Notes under the pieces: generated by a model | Told to the model about the DNA's origin: nothing | What the model saw: the letters and a program-made list of their open reading frames with translations, nothing else | Databases searched by the model: none | NCBI GenBank assembly: GCA_025642075.2 | Contig: JAODUO010001079.1 | Coordinates: forward strand, 65,001 to 129,000 | Direction of reading: 5' to 3' | DNA length: 64,000 nt | From: Ridgeia piscesae | Lineage: Eukaryota > Annelida > Polychaeta > Sabellida > Siboglinidae | Made by a program: the position numbers and the translations under genes | In this document: in pieces, positions 58,348 through 64,000 of the stretch | How the letters are laid out: every line of letters starts with the position of its first letter | How positions within the stretch are numbered: position 1 is the stretch's first letter

Positions 58348-60279
58348 CTATGGCCCGACGCGTGTTTTAAAGCTATCGGGCCAGTTCGGGCCACCGGTTT
58401 TTAAATTATATTGGCCCGGTGGGGCAGTGGTTTCAATCCCCTACTGTCGTACGTACTGACCACCGTCGACGTTTCCGTAACCCGACCCTTCACAGAAACA
58501 TGGAACTACCTTAATAACATTAGTCTATTTATTAACGTTCATTTTGTTACATTTTATATATAACTTATTACACAACTGTGTCTAAAATGTTGTCGTGCGT
58601 ACACAACGACGTCCATGCACTGTGGAAGTCATATTTTGTAAACGCCCGCATGATTCGCGAATGGCAGGAATCACTCATTATTCACCCAATCAGCGATCGT
58701 GTTACACGTTGCCGTTGGCTATGGCTGGTAGGCGATGTCGTTGTTGTCTGCGTGAATGATAAAACGCTAGTGCACATTCCGTAATGGAAAGACATCTACG
58801 CAATTTGTTATACCTCAAACGTTTGACAGTGTTGTAAAAGACCATTCCTGCAGCGGTGGATTTTGTAATACAATCTTGGAAGAAGGAGGGCAAGTGTTCT
58901 GGACAGCGTTCACACTGTCACCGCTGCTCTCGGCCTCGCACACAGTGAGAGACGCGATGTTCACGTCATTGATATAGGCTAGCCTGTCATTAAATGGGGC
59001 ACGGGCTATCTGCGTTCTAATGCTAATTTATCATGGTATCACGTATGTCTGATTCTGCAGTAACAGTTTTCAGGCACAACCAAAACTAAGAAATGTTTTT
59101 TATGACAGACAGCCATAGTTTCAAGCCCCAAGCCCCCTGTATACCTGTCAAAACAGTCGGTCATGAATTCGACTTCGCCGACTTTGCTTTAGTCTCAATG
59201 CACTTATGTAAAACGAACTATTAGAAAGTGTCAATGAGTAAATAAATTGTTAATATTAAGTATTAAAAAAATTGTTTTTATAATGTCCCAGCTTTAATAA
59301 TAATATTGTACTTTTTACGTTATATTATTTTTCAAATTTAAACTGACTATTATGTGATATGTAGAAGAGACACAACACTGACAGAAGACGTTGCCATTAA
59401 CGTTGATATGTACTTTCAGACTGAGACCACGACTAAAAAATTGGACGAGCACAAAGAGACACTGAACATCAAAACATAAGTTTCGATCAGAGCCACAGGT
59501 CCGTGTTTGTTCGATTTGCTTGCATATAAGTACGCAGTGACGAAGTAAAGTTCGTCGAAATCGACAGGAAAACCGGACAGTATTTCCTTATTTGGAAGGT
59601 GATGCGGCGCGTAGGAAATGACAAGCCGAAACCAGCTTGTTGTTACCAAGGCGACTCAGCACTCACGAGTTCCATCATGTATCGTTACGACTACAATTTA
59701 GTCCCACGGTTGTATTTCGCTGTCTGCAAAATACACGAATGTGATCTTAGCGAAGTTTAAATGTAATAAGAAATGTGAACGTAATAAAGTACACATATGT
59801 GGGGATAGTTGTATATCATTTGCAATTTATATAATCCACGTATTTAGTCTACGGTTCGTTCGTTCGCTGGCAATGCAACCAGCGGCGGTGTGCCACGGTT
59901 GGTAGATACAGTTCCTACGTCTACGAGTATATGTTATCGATATAGGCAGTCGCCGGTGGGGGAAATAGCTTTTTTCAAAATAATATTTTTTTAATGTCGG
60001 CTACATACGTAAGACGTTTTCAAAACAACACTCGTCATATAATTAATAAGTCAACAACAGTCAATCAATCATGACAGGAATGTATTAATTATATAGAATC
60101 ATTGCATTCAACAAAACACTACTCATGTGTTTTATATAATTAGTTATTGGAGTAGTAAAGGTTCCCGAGTTTTTTTTATTTCATTTTTAAATCTCAAGAA
60201 ATAAAAAATATATTTATGGTTTTAGTAATTGGCGATTTACATATTACATGATACGAGTCTGGTTTGAATGCTTTGACTG

Positions 60280-60851
<572 letters not shown>

Positions 60852-60891
60852 ACACACACACATAATATATATATATAGATATATATATATA

Positions 60892-61931
60892 TGTAGGGAT
60901 TTTTCATAGAGAAATATTATAATTATATATCTACCACTATTTAGGGCTACTAAAGCCATACAAGGAGGGTTGTTTACTCCGAGAAGAGACAACGGAAGGT
61001 TTCCTATGCAATATATATGTTAATTTTAGGGCCATCTGGCATAGGCTGTGAACCAACCCTGGTATTTTCGTACTATACCGGGGTGTAAAAGGTCACTGGC
61101 ACCTTGCCAATATGTCGTTGACTGCCAGCTAGCGTATATGCTAATTTCTAGGGCCATCTGGGTGAAGAAGGGTAAACCCTACCCTGCTATTTGGGTAATC
61201 CGCAGGGGTGCATAGTTCATTGGCACCCTGCCAGGATTTTTAGGGGTATACAGTGCTGGACAAAATGACATAATCGGGGCTAGCGTCTGTCCTCAGGCTA
61301 GATATTAGGGAGTATAAATAGGGGGATTTATAATTATTCGGGGAGACTACTGGGGCTTATTACCAGGGGAACACATACGCTGATCACCCCGGACACGCTG
61401 CTCCAGAGCGCCCTGTGACAGGCTTACTGTCACAGCATATACTGTGTGTGTCCTATTGGGGAGACTACTGGGGCACATTGTCGGGAGAACAGGTACTGTT
61501 CATCCCGGAACACGCCGCTCCAGATCGCCCTGTGACATACGGTACGTCACAGTACCTTGCGTTGCGCCGACTGGCGCATATTGTCAGCAGTCGTTCGCGA
61601 CACACCGCTCACCACGAGAAACAGAACACCCGTGGGTGAGTCACTTCAATATTGTTTGAATTGATGACCGCGTATAATACACGCTGTCAGTGCCGTCACT
61701 TTGTATTTTTATTGGTTTAGTTGCTGAAGTATATTAGTTAGTTTCTTAGATTTGTAATATTAGGATTTTGAGATAATAAACTGTGGAAAAAATATATATA
61801 TTGTTTGTGTTAGACTGAGTGAGTGAACGTGTGCCCGAGTCCGCCACTAGACGCCTCCGTGCCGACCGCTCGCGCCAAACGCGGGATACCCCCACAAACG
61901 CTACAATTGGTGGGATCTCGAAAACGCTACA
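60892..61931 (+). repeat. Putative 5' LTR of a second LTR retrotransposon
   Basis: Starts TGTAGGG just after the TA tract and ends ACGCTACA, giving TGTAG/CTACA terminal inverted repeats of 5 bp. Inside are two sets of tandem repeats of about 120 bp (agggccatctgg at 61029 and 61150; ggggagactactgggg at 61340 and 61458), a TATA box (TATAAATA, 61313-61320) and AATAAA (61775-61780): the U3-R-U5 order expected of an LTR. A perfect hairpin TGTGACAG/CTGTCACA lies near 61414-61434. The boundaries are inferred; no second LTR is in the window. Confidence 0.5.
61313..61320 (+). promoter_or_regulatory. TATA box of the putative LTR promoter
   Basis: TATAAATA followed by a G-run, located about 460 bp before the AATAAA of the same LTR. 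Confidence 0.5.
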
Positions 61932-61933
61932 AT

Positions 61934-61952
61934 TGGTGGTAGCAGGGGTGGG
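61934..61952 (+). other. Candidate primer-binding site after the LTR
   Basis: TGGTGGTAGCAGGGG begins 2 nt after the CTACA end. Its complement ends in ACCA, and with the following gggatttcga it resembles a tRNA acceptor and T-arm. It is imperfect against tRNA-Leu. A near duplicate (attggtgggatctcga) lies 26 bp upstream. Confidence 0.35.
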
Positions 61953-62098
61953 ATTTCGATGTAGATAAACCTGACCGTATTCCTCTACGTTCCGTAGTAA
62001 CGGTTTTGGTTAGTCTATCTTGAAGATCCCACTTAAAAAGAACTCACACGGGCCGCGCGTTTACTCGCTTCAGGTAGAATAAAGTAGCATAGTTTAGT

Positions 62099-62124
62099 GA
62101 GAAGTTACTTCTCTGGTGGCAGCG
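62099..62124 (+). other. Hairpin followed by a tRNA-Leu-type primer-binding motif
   Basis: A perfect GAGAAGT/ACTTCTC inverted repeat (one-base loop, 62099-62113) is followed directly by TGGTGGCAGCG (62114-62124), the same 11-nt tRNA-Leu complement used by the Gypsy element at 16884. It lies 16 nt before the gag-like ATG. It is a competing candidate for the true primer-binding site. Confidence 0.4.
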
Positions 62125-62140
62125 AAAATAAATAGGAGAA

Positions 62141-63469
62141 ATGTCAACTCGGGGTGATAATTCCGCAGTGACCGATAGGTATTTTCCGGAGACTGAACAT
62201 AGTCAGGATGGGGACAGCGAGGTGCTGTTAAGATTACCTGGTAGGAGTGACGTTATGCAATCCACTATCATGTCAGGAATAGACAGGTCTATTCAGAATG
62301 CTAACATAGCCGATAGGGAGAAGTCCTTAGTGTCTCTGAGAGATAGAAACACGGATTTAGGGGAGAGATTGTCAAAACTCAGTAGTGAGCAGGATAATTT
62401 GACGCAGCAGAAAGAAATGTTGAAATTTCAAGAAGAGAAGTTGAGATTTCAGGAGGAGCAGTTGAGAGTAGAGGCTGACCATTTGACAGTAGAAAATGAT
62501 CAGTTAGTCTTTGAAGAAAATGTGCTGTTAACTGAAATTAGTAGATCGGAGCTGGAACGGTCTGTACTAGATTTGTTCCCTGAAACTTGCGCTGGTCTGA
62601 GAGCAGGAAACCGGGCGCAATCGCTGTTTGAGAACAGCAGAGAAACCGTCCAAATTTTGCCTAATCCCAAGGACAAAACTAGCCCGTTGACTGGTGACAA
62701 CGTTGCTACTGTGGGACAGACCCCCCACTGGTAGCACAGAAATTACAGGCGTGTAAAGCGCCAGATAACGTGATTTCTGATCAAAGCAAAGATGACATAA
62801 ATCATGTCCCGTCACCTTTGTTTACGGCCTCCTATGCGAGGATGCGGCAGAATCTGCACGCTACAAATCTGCCAGATTATGTTGGCGGATCGAATGTCGA
62901 ACCTGTACACTTTACAGGGGGCGACATTGATGTTCCATCTCGTGTGGTAAACTACGACTGGGCATTTGGACCTCACCAGCGAATTGTCCCCCAATCTCAG
63001 ACACTAGCGTCGAGTTACCCTCACCGCTACCGCACCCGACTGGGTGTGGACAGTCTGCGTCGCCAGCCTGCGACGCAACACATGCCAGATGAAAGGCCAC
63101 TGTTTACAGCTTGTCGCCCTGTGTATGAAGCTGGCAACAGGGAGGCTAATTATGGTCAGTGGGTCAGCCGACGCTCACCAGACAGAGGTCCTGTTAATGA
63201 CCCCTGGGGCCATGTTGACAGACAAAGCAGTTCAAGGGTTGTCCTCTCTTCCTAGCATCCGGTTCTCAGTGCCAGCAACTCAGGCAAAGGTAGATCGCCC
63301 GTCTACGACGGGAGAGCATGAATATCATGCTGTACGTAAGACGGAGTGGCATAACTCGAGGACATGCTACAGTTACGGTGATTCTGGACATTGGCCACAC
63401 AGTTTGAAATGTCTCAACAGTAAAAGGGTTATTGTGGGGAGGCCTGAGAAGGGTTTCTTCAGTGGATAG
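62141..63469 (+). pseudogene. Gag-like gene of an LTR element, two frameshifts
   Basis: ATG at 62141 opens a hydrophilic protein with a long coiled coil (about residues 80-130, rich in Glu/Gln/Leu: EMLKFQEEKLRFQEEQLR). The frame stops at 62734. A C6 run at 62721-62726 is where the neighbouring frame takes over and continues to about 63250. A second shift leads to a frame ending with CYSYGDSGHWPHSLKC (residues of a zinc knuckle, second Cys replaced by Tyr and the spacing to the last Cys enlarged). Coiled coil plus knuckle supports a Gag. No protease, RT or integrase motif follows before the window end. It could be a decayed copy or a non-autonomous gag-only element. Confidence 0.6.
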
Positions 63470-63742
63470 CTGGATGTCTTCGAGAGACAAGTTATAGCTG
63501 ATATATGTTAAGTTACTCTATGTGTTTGTTTAGTTATATTTTCATGGAATTAGGGTGCTATATTAGAATGTTTTGTGGATTTGTGATTTTTTTCACTGAT
63601 CTTATAGAAAATAACAGTTTGGTTGGCTGTCTGTGATAGCAAATCCGTATGTCATGCTTAATTAATTAAGGACATGCTACGCCCGACTGAGAATGATAGT
63701 CGGCAATTATATGTGTTTTTGGCTAAGACAAATACACAAAAC
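63470..63742. other. Sequence between the gag-like gene and the terminal tandem repeat
   Basis: AT-rich, with no pol motif or LTR copy recognised. Confidence 0.4.
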
Positions 63743-64000
63743 GCGAGGTCTGCAGTATACAGAACTGAACGTGACAAATGTTACGGTGTAATCGTTCATA
63801 TGGTTTGTGAGGTAGTCACAAAAACACGAGGTCTGCAGTATGCGGAACCGAACATGACAAATGTTACGGTGTAATCGTTCATATGGTTTGTGAGGTAGTC
63901 ACAAAAACACGAGGTCTGCAGTATGCGGAACCGAACATGACAAATGTTACGGTGTAATCGTTCATATGGTTTGTGAGGTAGTCACAACAAGCGAGGTCTG
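63743..64000. repeat. 83-bp tandem repeat, more than three units, truncated by window end
   Basis: Starts of cgaggtctgcagta recur at 63745, 63828, 63911 and 63993, giving a period of 82-83 bp. Each unit contains gacaaatgttacggtgtaat and cgttcatatggtttgtgagg. The first unit is the most diverged. Confidence 0.93.

Noticed and set aside
61415..61659. Two overlapping plus-strand frames of 71-74 codons
   Set aside because: They lie inside the putative LTR tandem repeats, lack domains, and one copy of the repeat does not keep the frame.

Overview
The window looks like nuclear DNA of an animal, most likely a marine invertebrate such as a mollusc or another lophotrochozoan. The reasons are two typical metazoan single-exon genes (an intracellular-type serpin and a GT31 glycosyltransferase), CR1-like LINEs whose ORF1 carries a zinc-finger-like region and an SGNH domain, a Mag/SURL-like Gypsy element, an RTE-like LINE, very long microsatellites and consensus GT-AG splice signals. 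The species-level guess is inference. There are no operons or prokaryotic features.

Layout. 1-1131 is a 50-bp minisatellite cut by the window edge. About 2150-4318 is a 39-bp minisatellite. On the minus strand at 5283-4656 two phase-compatible exons appear to encode the signal-peptide start of an unidentified secreted or membrane protein. 5.9-11.1 kb is mostly non-coding with several large microsatellites. 11374-15066 is an internally deleted CR1-like LINE on the minus strand (copy 1). 16482-23470 is an RTE-like LINE interrupted by a decayed Gypsy LTR element (16754 to about 21040). 23645-23919 is a hexanucleotide array. 26435-30990 is a 30-bp minisatellite of about 150 units, with a corrupted stretch near its right end. 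31796-33920 is a 28/56-bp minisatellite that ends about 300 bp before the serpin gene (34227-35408). 41292-42497 is the glycosyltransferase gene. 43377-57150 is an 8-kb degenerate 36/37-bp satellite, split by a 5.56-kb CR1-like LINE (copy 2, 44698-50260) that contains a palindrome with roughly 1.06-kb arms. 57381-57565 is a probable first coding exon of a second secreted protein. 60284-60849 is a nearly perfect (GT)n tract. About 60892-63469 is the 5' part of a second LTR element with a gag-like gene and no visible pol. An 83-bp tandem repeat runs off the right edge.

Tandem repeats make up about a third of the window and mobile elements about another quarter. The two confident host genes are independent of each other. 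The serpin would inhibit a trypsin-like serine protease inside cells; the glycosyltransferase would extend glycans in the Golgi. The strongest structural signals are the palindromic LINE, a LINE insertion whose uninserted paralogous site is preserved elsewhere in the same satellite, a minisatellite stretch whose consensus looks like a mixture of repeat and flank, and a block of about 76 TGACGT-bearing units just upstream of the serpin.
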